IMG/VR virus record: IMGVR_UViG_3300025646_005002
Coordinates: 1 to 53,785 of that record
Strand: one strand, 5' to 3'
DNA: 53,785 bases
From: a virus
This document shows, in pieces, positions 1-8,222 of the stretch. A program made the translations under genes and the position numbers. Below the pieces are notes generated by a model. It ran no database searches. It was not told the DNA's origin and saw nothing but the letters and a program-made list of their open reading frames with translations. Every line of letters starts with the position of its first letter. The stretch's first letter is position 1.

Positions 1-11
1 CAGCGTAATTT

Positions 12-260
12 ATGAAATATATATTTTTATTATTAATAGTTGCCTCTTGTGCGACAAAAGAACCGGTAGTAAATAAATCAGAACCGTCGGTTTCTGTGTT
101 TAATGGAGCGATATCAAATATGCTAGTCTGTATCTTTGCTCCACAAGAATGTAAGCAATTAAAACAAAAACAAATTGATGAAAAACCACATCAAACACAA
201 AAAGAATATGAGCAAGAAATTACTAAAGAATTAGAAGAACTTGACAAACAAGCAAAATAA
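12..260 (+). CDS. small lipoprotein, unknown function
   Basis: An 82-residue protein that starts with a short hydrophobic stretch ending in a lipobox (LIVASC, Cys at residue 13), so it is probably exported and lipid-anchored. The mature part is hydrophilic; from about residue 46 it is rich in Lys, Gln and Glu and likely helical or coiled coil. Two further Cys residues (about 40 and 47) could form a disulfide. A lipoprotein with a helical tail could be an outer-membrane spanin subunit, but no inner-membrane partner is visible because the window begins 11 bases upstream. Function unknown. Confidence 0.7.
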   Translation: MKYIFLLLIVASCATKEPVVNKSEPSVSVFNGAISNMLVCIFAPQECKQLKQKQIDEKPHQTQKEYEQEITKELEELDKQAK

Positions 261-280
261 ATATATATTACTTAAGAACT

Positions 281-356
281 GGGGGATTAGCTCAGCTGGG
301 AGAGCGCCTGATTTGCATTCAGGAGGTCAGCGGTTCGATCCCGCTATCCTCCACCA
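281..356 (+). tRNA. tRNA-Ala (anticodon UGC)
   Basis: A full cloverleaf can be drawn. The acceptor stem is 281-287 with 346-352, the discriminator is A353 and CCA is encoded at 354-356. The anticodon stem is CCTGA/TCAGG with loop TTTGCAT, giving anticodon TGC. The T arm carries GGTTCGATCC. The third acceptor pair is G-T (G3:U70), the known identity element for alanyl-tRNA synthetase. It lies between a lipoprotein gene and sufS, with no promoter of its own that I can see. Confidence 0.96.
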
Positions 357-367
357 GAAAGAATTAT

Positions 368-1576
368 ATGGAACACATTAGATCACAATTTCCAATACTA
401 AACAGAAAGTTGCCTAGTGGCAACACTTTAGTATATTTAGACAGTGCTAATTCTTGTCAAAAGCCACAACGTGTTATAGATAGAATGAATAAATTTTTAA
501 CTGAAGAGTATTCCAGTGTAGGTAGAAGTATTCATGAACTATCAAATCATGCAACATCTCTTGTGGAAAACAGTAGACAAGCAGTTGCAAATTTTATTAA
601 TGCACAAGACAGAGAAGAAATTGTTTTTACTAAATCAGCCACAGAAGCCATCAATATGGTGTCAACAGCATTTGGTAGAACAATGCAACCAGGCGATGAG
701 ATTATTACTACAGAAGTTGAGCATCATTCGAATTATATACCATGGCATCTACAACGTAAGTTTAATGGTGCAGTGATAAAATTTTTAAAAGTAAATGAAC
801 AACATCAAATCAACATAGATGAGTTAGAATCATTAATTACAGATAGAACAAAAATAGTTGCTATTACTCATGTATCAAATACTACAGGACAAACAATTGA
901 TGTTAAACGTGTTTGCGAAATAGCACACAAACATGGTATTGCAGTAGCAGTAGATGGTACACAAGGTGCACCACATATAAAAGTAGATGTGCGTGACATA
1001 GACTGTGACTTCTATGCAATGAGCGGACACAAGATGTACGGACCAAGTGGAATTGGTGTGATGTATGCAAAACGCAAATGGATTGATGAATTAGATCCAG
1101 CATTGGGTGGAGGCGGAATGATAACAACTGTATCACATGATGATGTTGCTTTTGCTGAAGGTTCTAAGAAGTGGGAAGCAGGTACTTTGGCAATTACAGA
1201 AATTGTAGGGTTACATGAAGCATTAAATTTTTATGCAGACATAGGATTTGATAATATGATAGAGCATGAAGAACAAGTAATTGATTATGCATATCAAAAA
1301 ATGTCTGAGTTACTAGGTATGAAGTTTATAGGCACAGACAAACGCAGTGCAGTTATATCGTTTAATCTTGGTAATATACACCATCAAGATTTGGCTTCGT
1401 TTTTAGACACATATGGTATAGCAACCAGACCAGGACATCATTGCACACAGATGCTCCACAGACAAATAGGGTGGTCAGGCAGTTGTAGAATATCTACAGG
1501 TGTATACAGCACAAAACAAGAAATTGATTACTTTATAGACAGTTTAAAAGAAATATACAACAAGTTTAATTTGTAA
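368..1576 (+). CDS. sufS: cysteine desulfurase, SufS/CsdA type
   Basis: A 402-residue class V aminotransferase-fold enzyme, full length for SufS. It would remove sulfur from cysteine to form a protein persulfide for Fe-S assembly or tRNA thiolation. The PLP-binding lysine is K222 in SGHKMYGPSG. The persulfide cysteine is C359 in RPGHHCTQ, the group II (SufS-like) form of the active-site loop. The E-HHSN segment near residue 118 is also typical. The gene starts 11 bases after tRNA-Ala. No SufE/SufU partner is seen here, but an A-type Fe-S carrier is encoded at 18995. A phage sufS is unusual; it may feed host or phage Fe-S enzymes such as QueE. Confidence 0.93.
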   Translation: MEHIRSQFPILNRKLPSGNTLVYLDSANSCQKPQRVIDRMNKFLTEEYSSVGRSIHELSNHATSLVENSRQAVANFINAQDREEIVFTKSATEAINMVSTAFGRTMQPGDEIITTEVEHHSNYIPWHLQRKFNGAVIKFLKVNEQHQINIDELESLITDRTKIVAITHVSNTTGQTIDVKRVCEIAHKHGIAVAVDGTQGAPHIKVDVRDIDCDFYAMSGHKMYGPSGIGVMYAKRKWIDELDPALGGGGMITTVSHDDVAFAEGSKKWEAGTLAITEIVGLHEALNFYADIGFDNMIEHEEQVIDYAYQKMSELLGMKFIGTDKRSAVISFNLGNIHHQDLASFLDTYGIATRPGHHCTQMLHRQIGWSGSCRISTGVYSTKQEIDYFIDSLKEIYNKFNL

Positions 1577-1637
1577 AATTTCACATCTTTAATATTAAAA
1601 ACTTATATAACTTCTCTATTTTTATTTTAAATACTAA

Positions 1638-1657
1638 TATAATTTAGTTTAACTAAA
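1638..1657 (+). promoter_or_regulatory. possible promoter -10 and dyad before the curli genes
   Basis: A TATAAT hexamer at 1638-1643 runs into a perfect inverted repeat TTTAGTT-T-AACTAAA (1643-1657). The predicted start of transcription (about 1650) falls at the centre of the dyad. There is no good -35 at 16-18 bp upstream, so an activator or phage sigma factor may be needed. The dyad could be an operator or an early hairpin in the mRNA. The rest of the 96-base gap (1577-1672) is AT-rich with no ORF. Confidence 0.4.
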
Positions 1658-1672
1658 GAAGAGCAGGATCTA

Positions 1673-2128
1673 ATGATAAAAACGTTTTTATATACTATAA
1701 TTGTGACCATAGGTGTGAGCAGTTTTGCTACATCTAGTGAACTAACACAAGAGTTTTCAAACCCATCTTTTTCAGGTATTGGGCAGTCCAACCACTATCT
1801 CGCAACTGAGCAACTACAGTACACAAGAAAAAAAGAACTTGAAGATGATATTGCAAAAGCCATCAAAGATGCGGCTCGTGATGAAGAAAATCAAGTTATC
1901 AACAAATTCATTGCCAATGTGGAATCTAGAATCTACGCCAATCTATCCAAACAGTTGGTAGACAACATGTTCTCATCTGGAGGACAAACCACAGGCACTG
2001 CTGAAATTGAAGGTGCCACAATCTATTGGGAAAAAGATGTAGACCTAGGTGAAATATCAATTAGAATCACAGAAGCTGATGGTACTATAACAACACTTAC
2101 TGTGCCAATTGGAGATTTTGGATTCTAA
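1673..2128 (+). CDS. csgF: CsgF-like curli assembly factor
   Basis: A 151-residue secreted protein with a signal peptide of about 20 residues. The mature N-terminus, ELTQEFSNPSFSG, matches the FxNPxFGG motif with which CsgF inserts into and narrows the CsgG channel. A helical middle contains VESRIYANLSKQLVDNMF. The C-terminus has the beta strands ISIRITEADGTITTLTVP, as in CsgF (which ends in an IQVSGLQ-type strand). In E. coli, CsgF couples secretion to nucleation of the fibre. The stop codon overlaps the csgG start by one base, as expected for co-translated partners. The start has AGGA just upstream. Confidence 0.85.
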   Translation: MIKTFLYTIIVTIGVSSFATSSELTQEFSNPSFSGIGQSNHYLATEQLQYTRKKELEDDIAKAIKDAARDEENQVINKFIANVESRIYANLSKQLVDNMFSSGGQTTGTAEIEGATIYWEKDVDLGEISIRITEADGTITTLTVPIGDFGF

Positions 2129-2955
2129 TGATAAAAAATTTATTTTCACTTTTGTTATTGGTAATACTGGCAGGTTGTGCCTCACATGCTGGCATATCAG
2201 GTTACAAAGCACCTGTAAATTCACCTGCTCCCCTGCAACAACAGTTCAAAGCAATACCAGAACTTGATGGTCCAAAGATAACAATAGCAGTTTACAATTT
2301 CAGTGACAAAACAGGACAGCGTAAACCAAGTGAAAAATTCAGCCAACTTTCAAGTGCAGTTACACAAGGTGCAGAAGTTTGGGTAATTCAAGCACTGTCA
2401 GAAGTGGGCAACAGCACATGGTTTACAGTTGTTGAAAGAGGCGGACTAGACAATCTAGTCAAAGAACGACAATTGATTCGTTCAACCAGAGAACAGTATG
2501 AAGATGAAAAAGATAAAAAATTAAAACCTTTACTCTTTGCTGGTTTAATTGTAGAAGGTGCCGTGGTAGGCTATGATTCAAATGTGGTCACAGGCGGAAC
2601 AGGTGCACGATACCTAGGTATTGGTGCCAAAACTCAATATCGTGTTGACACAGTAACAGTGTCCATGCGTATTGTTTCAGTAAGCACAGGAGAAGTACTT
2701 CTTTCTGTTGCTACACAAAAAGACATTGCCAGTTATTCTACTGGTGCTGATGTGTTTAAGTTTTTAGACCTAGGCACTAAACTGATTGAAGTAGAAGCAG
2801 GAACGGCAGTTAATGAACCAGTAAATTATGCAGTAAGAGCCGCAATAGAGCAGGCGGTCTGCGATATAGTTGAACTTGGCAACACAAACGGACTTTGGAG
2901 ATATAAAGCACACGTTGTTGATCCACAACTCAACTACAGAGAGGGAAGTAAATGA
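2128..2955 (+). CDS. csgG: CsgG-like curli secretion channel lipoprotein
   Basis: A 275-residue protein, close to E. coli CsgG (277). The lipoprotein signal LLLVILAGC puts Cys17 at the mature N-terminus. Recognisable CsgG segments are IAVYNFSDKTGQRKP (about 51-65), VERGGLDNLVKERQLIR (about 109-125), VEGAVVGYDSNVVTGGTGARYLGIGA (about 142-168), YRVDTVTVSMRIVSVSTGEVL and NEPVNYAVRAAIEQAV. CsgG is a nonameric outer-membrane channel for unfolded curli subunits (type VIII secretion). It is linked by 1-base and 4-base overlaps to csgF upstream and a curlin-repeat gene downstream. The identification is strong. Confidence 0.95.
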   Translation: MIKNLFSLLLLVILAGCASHAGISGYKAPVNSPAPLQQQFKAIPELDGPKITIAVYNFSDKTGQRKPSEKFSQLSSAVTQGAEVWVIQALSEVGNSTWFTVVERGGLDNLVKERQLIRSTREQYEDEKDKKLKPLLFAGLIVEGAVVGYDSNVVTGGTGARYLGIGAKTQYRVDTVTVSMRIVSVSTGEVLLSVATQKDIASYSTGADVFKFLDLGTKLIEVEAGTAVNEPVNYAVRAAIEQAVCDIVELGNTNGLWRYKAHVVDPQLNYREGSK

Positions 2956-3659
2956 AAAGATTAATTTTGATATTATTATTAATGTCTGGATTACCATTAA
3001 TGGCAAATGATATTTACATTGATCAAATAGGTGACAGTTTAGATTTAGATATCACACAGGATGGCCAGGATAACCAAATTGGTAATTCTACAACTGATGC
3101 TACACTAAATGGTGACAACATGACATTTTCAATCACACAAACAGGTAGTACAAACACAATTGAAGCCATTATCAAAGGTGACACATATACAGGTACATGG
3201 ACATTCACAGGCAGTTCAAACACTGTGGATTTAGACTGTTCCAGTGCCGCCGCAGGCAATTGTGACACAGTAACACTTAATATTACCAATACAGGTGATT
3301 CAAATGACTACACATTTGCTATTGGTGAAACATCAGATGCTACAAGTTCAACAGTGGCATTTACAGTCACAGGTGACAACAGTATTATTAATACTACTGT
3401 AGATGGACAAAGTGCCGCACTAACAGTTGACATCAACAACAGTACATCACTAGCAACCACAAGTGCAAATTCAGATGAAGGTGTTGCATTAACAACTTCA
3501 CAGAGTGGTGATGGCGACAGTGCTGGACACACTGTTACACTAGATGTAGATGGTGGCGGTGGAACAATTGACATCACACAGAGTGGTATCTACGACAACA
3601 CAGTTGACCTAACAGTAAATGGCGATAGTTTTGATGTAGATATAACACAAAGTGACTAG
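2952..3659 (+). CDS. curlin-repeat secreted protein 1 (CsgA/CsgB-like)
   Basis: A 235-residue protein with a signal peptide (cleavage near LMA-ND). The mature protein is very rich in Thr, Asp, Gly, Asn and Ser. It carries degenerate curlin repeats of the form IxxxQxGxxN, for example IDQIGDSLDLDITQDGQDNQIG and FSITQTGSTNTIE, and ends with IDITQSGIYDN and VDITQSD. Curlin repeats form strand-turn-strand rungs of a beta-solenoid amyloid. A Cys pair (C-x7-C near residue 95) could staple a loop. It overlaps csgG by 4 bases, so it is the likely cargo of the channel. It is longer and less regular than CsgA, so fibre formation is inferred. Confidence 0.82.
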   Translation: MKRLILILLLMSGLPLMANDIYIDQIGDSLDLDITQDGQDNQIGNSTTDATLNGDNMTFSITQTGSTNTIEAIIKGDTYTGTWTFTGSSNTVDLDCSSAAAGNCDTVTLNITNTGDSNDYTFAIGETSDATSSTVAFTVTGDNSIINTTVDGQSAALTVDINNSTSLATTSANSDEGVALTTSQSGDGDSAGHTVTLDVDGGGGTIDITQSGIYDNTVDLTVNGDSFDVDITQSD

Positions 3660-3661
3660 TT

Positions 3662-4756
3662 GTGAGATTTATTCTATTAATAATTTTACTTTTAATTTCA
3701 TGGTCAGCACAGGCCAATATTGGTGCAGTTAGTGAACTACAAGGTCAAGGTCAGATCAAACGTACCAATGGTGACAAAGTTGATCTTGAACAAAGCCTTG
3801 ATGTTTTTTCCTATGATGAAGTAATGACAGGACAAGGCAGAACTGCCATTAATTTTATTGACGACACCAGAGTAGAAGTCACAGAACATTCTAAATTAAT
3901 TATAGACGAATTTGTGTATGATCCTGCCAACAATCAAGGTGGACTAACACTCACAGCCGCATTGGGCACAGTAAGATACGCATCAGGACAAATAGCCAAA
4001 GACTACAAAGACAATGTCAAAATCAAAACACCCACAGCAACAATTGGTGTGCGTGGCACAGACTTTGCCATGATTGTGGACGAGTTGGGCGGATCAACAA
4101 TTATTTTATTGCCTTCATGTAATTCAAATGGCAACTGTGTGGTAGGTGAAATCACAGTAGATTCAGACATGGGACAGGTCATACTAAATCAAGCATTTCA
4201 AGCCACTAGAGTTGAAGTAGCAGAACGCAGACCCACTCCCACAGTGTTGCTAGAAATGGACGAATCATTTATTGGTAATTTACTCATAATATCACCACCA
4301 AGAGAAATTGACGAAGCAGAAGATCAACAATCTGTTCAAGTTATGGCAGACATATTGGGTTTGGATTTTTTAGAAATTGATGTGCTGGACCAAGACCTAC
4401 TAGCACAAGATGAACAGCAGTGGCAAACAGAACTAGACATTGATTTTTTAGCAGGTGACTTTTTAGGTGATGTACTAGCACAATTAAACAAAATATTAGC
4501 GGCAGAATTTTTAAGTGAACTAACTGATGTGTTTGTAAAGAAAGAACAAAAGATAGGACAGTTGGAAGGAAATATAATACTGTTGGATCAAGGTGCTAGT
4601 TGGTTTTTTAGACGTGAAGGATCATCTAGTGTGGTACAGTTAAAACTAAACAAAAATTATGGATACACACTTGATCTACAACAAGATGATTTTACCACAA
4701 GAGATTTTATTATAGGAGAAGGTGCTGGTAACAATATCAACATCATACAGAAATAA
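3662..4756 (+). CDS. FecR-domain exported protein
   Basis: A 364-residue protein beginning with a GTG codon and a signal peptide (WSAQA-N). Residues about 20-170 form a FecR domain: IGAVSELQGQGQIKR, a hydrophobic strand series, then TPTATIGVRGTDFAM, the classic FecR signature. FecR domains sense or bind ligands in the periplasm; here there is no N-terminal cytoplasmic anti-sigma part. The C-terminal 190 residues are acidic and unrecognised. It lies between two curlin-repeat genes and ahead of a CHASE2 cyclase. FecR-domain proteins beside CHASE2 cyclases occur in proteobacteria, so a periplasmic input for the cyclase is plausible. The downstream ATG overlaps its stop by one base. Confidence 0.85.
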   Translation: MRFILLIILLLISWSAQANIGAVSELQGQGQIKRTNGDKVDLEQSLDVFSYDEVMTGQGRTAINFIDDTRVEVTEHSKLIIDEFVYDPANNQGGLTLTAALGTVRYASGQIAKDYKDNVKIKTPTATIGVRGTDFAMIVDELGGSTIILLPSCNSNGNCVVGEITVDSDMGQVILNQAFQATRVEVAERRPTPTVLLEMDESFIGNLLIISPPREIDEAEDQQSVQVMADILGLDFLEIDVLDQDLLAQDEQQWQTELDIDFLAGDFLGDVLAQLNKILAAEFLSELTDVFVKKEQKIGQLEGNIILLDQGASWFFRREGSSSVVQLKLNKNYGYTLDLQQDDFTTRDFIIGEGAGNNINIIQK

Positions 4757-5571
4757 TGTTTGAAAAACTAATCACAAGAATTTGTATAGCACTGTATATT
4801 TTTATGGTGTTAATATATATATTTGTACCAGAAGCAAGAGCTAACTCAATCTACATTGATCAAGTGGGCACAGGCAACAACGATACTGCGATAAACATCA
4901 ATCAAGAAGGTGAAGATAATACTGTAAATTATTCAGAAGGCGGCACAGGCAACACAATCACAATTGATCAAAAAGGCGATGACGCTTATGTTGGATATAC
5001 CACACAATGGGGTAGTGGTGCAGTATGGGGTGGCGATTTAGATGGCAATGATAATAATATAAACATCAAACAGTACTGTAATCAAACATTTTGTGGTGGT
5101 GATAGATTTGAATTTCATATTCAAGGGGATAGAAACGACATTGACTTTTATCAAGGTTATAGAGTGTACAGTGATGGATCACTTGACACAGTTGATGACT
5201 ATGAGTATGGCGGCCATTCTGTGATATTAGATATTCATGGATCAGATAACAAGTTCTTAGGGAGTCAAAGATCAAATAACTCAGGACACGAACACTCAAA
5301 CACAACCTACATATATGGCAATGACAATGATGTATTTGCTGTACAATGGGGGGATCAAGACAAGACAATAAACCTAACAATTTATAATAATAACAATGAT
5401 GTAGATATTATACAAAGAGATTCGTCAAGTCATAGTGCTACAATAACACTTAATGGTTCGTATGGTACAGATTTAGATTTAACACAAAAAGGCTCAACAG
5501 CACAATCATACAGTTTATCTCAAAACTGTCAAACTGCGGGTGGTTGTAGTGTGTCAGTAACCCAAGAATAA
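4756..5571 (+). CDS. curlin-repeat secreted protein 2
   Basis: A 271-residue protein with a long signal segment (about 30 residues, ending ARA-NS). The mature N-terminus SIYIDQVGTGNNDTAININQEG matches the start of the other curlin-like protein (DIYIDQIGDSLDLDITQDG). Further rungs are ITIDQKGDD, INIKQYCNQ, VDIIQRDSSSHSATI and LDLTQKGSTAQSYSLSQ. Cys pairs C-x4-C and C-x5-C may lock loops. The two related proteins could act as major and minor (nucleator) subunits like CsgA and CsgB, but which is which cannot be told. It begins within the stop codon of the FecR gene. Confidence 0.8.
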   Translation: MFEKLITRICIALYIFMVLIYIFVPEARANSIYIDQVGTGNNDTAININQEGEDNTVNYSEGGTGNTITIDQKGDDAYVGYTTQWGSGAVWGGDLDGNDNNINIKQYCNQTFCGGDRFEFHIQGDRNDIDFYQGYRVYSDGSLDTVDDYEYGGHSVILDIHGSDNKFLGSQRSNNSGHEHSNTTYIYGNDNDVFAVQWGDQDKTINLTIYNNNNDVDIIQRDSSSHSATITLNGSYGTDLDLTQKGSTAQSYSLSQNCQTAGGCSVSVTQE

Positions 5572-5578
5572 AACACCA

Positions 5579-5586
5579 TATAAATA
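5579..5586 (+). promoter_or_regulatory. T4-late-like promoter before the cyclase gene
   Basis: An exact TATAAATA, the T4 late promoter -10 element, sits in the 20-base gap before the cyclase. With T4 geometry (+1 six bases after the last base) transcription would start at 5592, the A of the ATG. No Shine-Dalgarno is visible, so the message from this site would be leaderless. Confidence 0.55.
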
Positions 5587-5591
5587 TCATT

Positions 5592-7634
5592 ATGAAATGG
5601 TTAACACATTGGACTGTAGCATTTTTAACACTTGCAGTTTTGATGCTGTGGGGATTTAGTGATCCTTTTGTAAAGCAGACTGCTAGGTTAAAAACATTTG
5701 ATCTAATTCAAAAATATGACACACCAACTGTCAGCAATGATATTGTGATAGTTGAATTAGATGAAAAATCAATTGAACAATACGGACAATGGCCTTGGAA
5801 GCGAACAGTATTAGCAGATATCATATGGAAGTTGCGTGAAGCAGGTGCAGGCATAATTGTATTGCCAGTTTTATTTTCAGAACAAGATAGACTAAATGGT
5901 GATATGGATCTAGCACAGGCGTTGGTTGAAAATGGTGTTGTGATAGCACAGGTAGGTACAACACAAACAAACAAAAATGCAGTGCCACGTGGTGTTGCCA
6001 AAATAGGTGATCCACTGTCTTGGTTGTTTGAATGGCCAGGCATGTTAGGACCTATAGAACTGTTTGGATTAAATGCAGACGGTGTAGGTGTAATCAATAC
6101 AGCACCAGAAATTGATGGTGTGGTAAGACGTGTGCCTTTGATTGTTACAGTTGAAGGAGAAACATATCCTGCCATAGCCATTGAAACAATACGTGTGGCC
6201 ACAGGTGCACCAAGTTATCAAGTCAAAGCAGGTCCAGGTGGTGTACAAGCAGTTCGTGTTCCTGGGTATCCTGTGATTAACACAGATGCTAACGGACAGA
6301 TATGGTTGCGTTGGAACAAACAGTTTGAAACAATAAGTGTCACAGACAGTTTTGAATCTGTGCAAGGCAAAACAGTTATTCTTGGTATCACAGCAGAAGG
6401 TATAGGATCAATCATAGCAACACCTAATGGTGAAGCATATAGTCATATACCAATAGCAGTGAGTTTACAAACAATTATCAATGGTGATTCTATAGTGCGA
6501 ACAGACTATGCAACTTTTTTAGAGTATGCAGTAACAGGAGCAGTTGCAGTGCTATTAATTTTGTTGGCGGCATTTGCACCATATTGGTTAACAGGTGCGG
6601 CAATGATTTTATTATGGTCAGGTTCAAGTTATGCTTCGTACTTTGTGTTTACAAGACATCTACAGTTATGGGATGTGAGTTGGTTAATAACTGTGTCAAC
6701 ATTGGTTTCATTCCATGCAGTGTTTAATAGATTTACCAAAGAATATTTTGAAAAACAAAAAATTAAAAAACAGTTTGCAGGTTACTGTTCTCCAACAGTT
6801 GTACGTATGCTACAAGAGAATCCAAGTTTAATTAAAGATGGTATGAAGAAAGAAGTTTCAATTTGTTTCTCAGACCTAAGAGGATTTACACCATTAGGAG
6901 AATCGTTTGGCGACGATGTTAAAGGCTTAACAAAATTAATGAATGGGTACATGGATGCCATTACACAACCTATACTTGATGCTGACGGTATGGTTATTAA
7001 GTATATCGGTGATGCAAGTATGCATATACATAATGCTCCTATAGATGACCCGCATCATCCAAGAACAGCAGTAGAAACAGGACTCAATATGTTACGTGCA
7101 GTAGAACAGTTTAATGAAAAGATTACATCAGAAGGAAGGCCACCAATTGGCATGGGTGCTGGTATCAACACAGGATTGGGTTATCTTGGTGAAATGGGAA
7201 GTACAAGCCGTCATTCCTATGACGTCCTTGGCGACGCTGTTTCGACTGCCGCCCGAATAGAAAGCAAGTGTAAAGAGTACGGTTGTTTATTGCTTGTGGG
7301 CGAGAACACCTACGATGCTACTAAAGACAACTTCTTTTACTTAAAAATAGACGAACTTGCTGTTAAAGGTAAGAGTGTTGGTATTAGAATTTACACAGTA
7401 TTAGATAATATTAAGAAAGTTGATCATAAGAGCAAAAAGGTACATGACCAAATGCATGAAGCATATAAGTCACAAAAGTTTGATGAAGCCATTTATCACT
7501 GTGAAAGATTAAAATCACACTTTGGTGGTAAGATGAAAGGCTATTATGATATGTGGATTGAACGCTGTGAGTATATGCAAACACAACAGTTACCTAAAGA
7601 TTGGAACGGTGTGTTTATTGCAACCACAAAATAA
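5592..7634 (+). CDS. CHASE2-domain class III adenylate/guanylate cyclase
   Basis: A 680-residue membrane receptor cyclase. An N-terminal membrane helix is followed by a CHASE2 sensor (about 30-300; IVIVELDEKSIEQYGQWPWKR is typical), three helices (about 308-385) and a class III catalytic domain (about 415-600). Metal ligands are D428 (FSDLRGFT) and D474 (YIGD). K470 and D544 are the purine-selecting pair that favours ATP, so cAMP is the likely product. The transition-state Arg is R555, but the usual Asn four residues before it is Ser551. The C-terminal 80 residues are helical. It follows a FecR protein and curlin genes. A phage-encoded receptor cyclase is unusual. Confidence 0.9.
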   Translation: MKWLTHWTVAFLTLAVLMLWGFSDPFVKQTARLKTFDLIQKYDTPTVSNDIVIVELDEKSIEQYGQWPWKRTVLADIIWKLREAGAGIIVLPVLFSEQDRLNGDMDLAQALVENGVVIAQVGTTQTNKNAVPRGVAKIGDPLSWLFEWPGMLGPIELFGLNADGVGVINTAPEIDGVVRRVPLIVTVEGETYPAIAIETIRVATGAPSYQVKAGPGGVQAVRVPGYPVINTDANGQIWLRWNKQFETISVTDSFESVQGKTVILGITAEGIGSIIATPNGEAYSHIPIAVSLQTIINGDSIVRTDYATFLEYAVTGAVAVLLILLAAFAPYWLTGAAMILLWSGSSYASYFVFTRHLQLWDVSWLITVSTLVSFHAVFNRFTKEYFEKQKIKKQFAGYCSPTVVRMLQENPSLIKDGMKKEVSICFSDLRGFTPLGESFGDDVKGLTKLMNGYMDAITQPILDADGMVIKYIGDASMHIHNAPIDDPHHPRTAVETGLNMLRAVEQFNEKITSEGRPPIGMGAGINTGLGYLGEMGSTSRHSYDVLGDAVSTAARIESKCKEYGCLLLVGENTYDATKDNFFYLKIDELAVKGKSVGIRIYTVLDNIKKVDHKSKKVHDQMHEAYKSQKFDEAIYHCERLKSHFGGKMKGYYDMWIERCEYMQTQQLPKDWNGVFIATTK

Positions 7635-7638
7635 TTCA

Positions 7639-7646
7639 CATAAATA
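7639..7646 (+). promoter_or_regulatory. T4-late-like promoter motif (CATAAATA)
   Basis: CATAAATA lies in the 20-base gap before the small membrane protein gene. The predicted +1 is 7652, three bases before its ATG, and no Shine-Dalgarno is present. Confidence 0.4.
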
Positions 7647-7654
7647 GTTATATC

Positions 7655-7933
7655 ATGGACATATGGACAATTATTGCTGATTTAGGTCTGCCAATAGCCG
7701 CCGCTGTGGCATGTGGAGTTTTTATAATGATAGTTATAAACTATATTCTAAGCAGTATTGTATCGTCAATTAGTTTTATAGAAACAGTCACTGAACAGTT
7801 AGATAATAGAATAAAAACTATGAACAACGATATACTTAAAATTGACAGTGAAGTTTCTGAACAACTTGGATTACCAGTTGACACAGATAGAATAGCCAGA
7901 GCAGACGGAAAAGAAGACGCAAGGAAAGACTAA
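7655..7933 (+). CDS. small membrane protein with helical tail
   Basis: A 92-residue protein from ATG 7655; the frame is open further upstream into the cyclase gene, but that part looks like read-through of the other frame. It has one long membrane helix (about 10-35, LPIAAAVACGVFIMIVINYIL) and a hydrophilic helical tail. It overlaps the next gene by one base; that gene has the same plan, so the two are probably paired membrane proteins. A holin-like role is possible but cannot be shown. Confidence 0.7.
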   Translation: MDIWTIIADLGLPIAAAVACGVFIMIVINYILSSIVSSISFIETVTEQLDNRIKTMNNDILKIDSEVSEQLGLPVDTDRIARADGKEDARKD

Positions 7934-8172
7934 TGAATATTGTAGAATTAATCAACTATTATGGCTTTCCAATTGTGGCGGTATTCTTTTTAGCATATTT
8001 TATATACTATCTATACAAGTATATTGTAGAACAAATTAAACCAAAACTAGGATCTGCATCAGGTACACTAATAAAGTTAATTGACAGAGTACGTATGCTT
8101 GATAATGATTTAATTAGATTAAAAACCAAAGTAAAAACACTAAAAGACATTAAAAATAAAACAAAAAATTAA
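7933..8172 (+). CDS. small membrane protein, paired with preceding gene
   Basis: A 79-residue protein with one membrane helix (about 9-32, GFPIVAVFFLAYFIYYLY) followed by a basic, probably coiled-coil tail (LKTKVKTLKDIKNKTK). Its N-terminus (IVELINYYGFPIVA) resembles that of the upstream protein (IWTIIADLGLPIAA), suggesting a duplicated pair. Function unknown. Confidence 0.7.
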   Translation: MNIVELINYYGFPIVAVFFLAYFIYYLYKYIVEQIKPKLGSASGTLIKLIDRVRMLDNDLIRLKTKVKTLKDIKNKTKN

Positions 8173-8182
8173 CATAATTGTA

Positions 8183-8211
8183 TTGACAAAACAAATGAAG
8201 TTAAATATAAT
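8183..8211 (+). promoter_or_regulatory. consensus sigma70 promoter for tRNA-Gly
   Basis: TTGACA (8183-8188), a 17-base spacer and TATAAT (8206-8211) form a perfect sigma70 consensus. The predicted +1 is about 8218, five bases before the tRNA. Host RNA polymerase should read it without phage factors. Confidence 0.85.
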
Positions 8212-8222
8212 AGTAACAATAG

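Noticed and set aside
534-776. Alternative plus-strand frame inside sufS
   Set aside because: The frame lies inside a well-supported gene and its translation has no recognisable features.
903-1136. Open frames on the minus strand, here and throughout the window
   Set aside because: All lie opposite strong plus-strand genes and give low-complexity His/Leu/Cys-rich or Ser/Val-rich translations with no ribosome sites; they mirror the codon bias of the real genes.
5066-5380. Reverse-strand 104-residue frame inside curlin-repeat gene 2
   Set aside because: It arises from the repetitive Asn/Asp/Gly codons of the curlin gene and has no features of its own.
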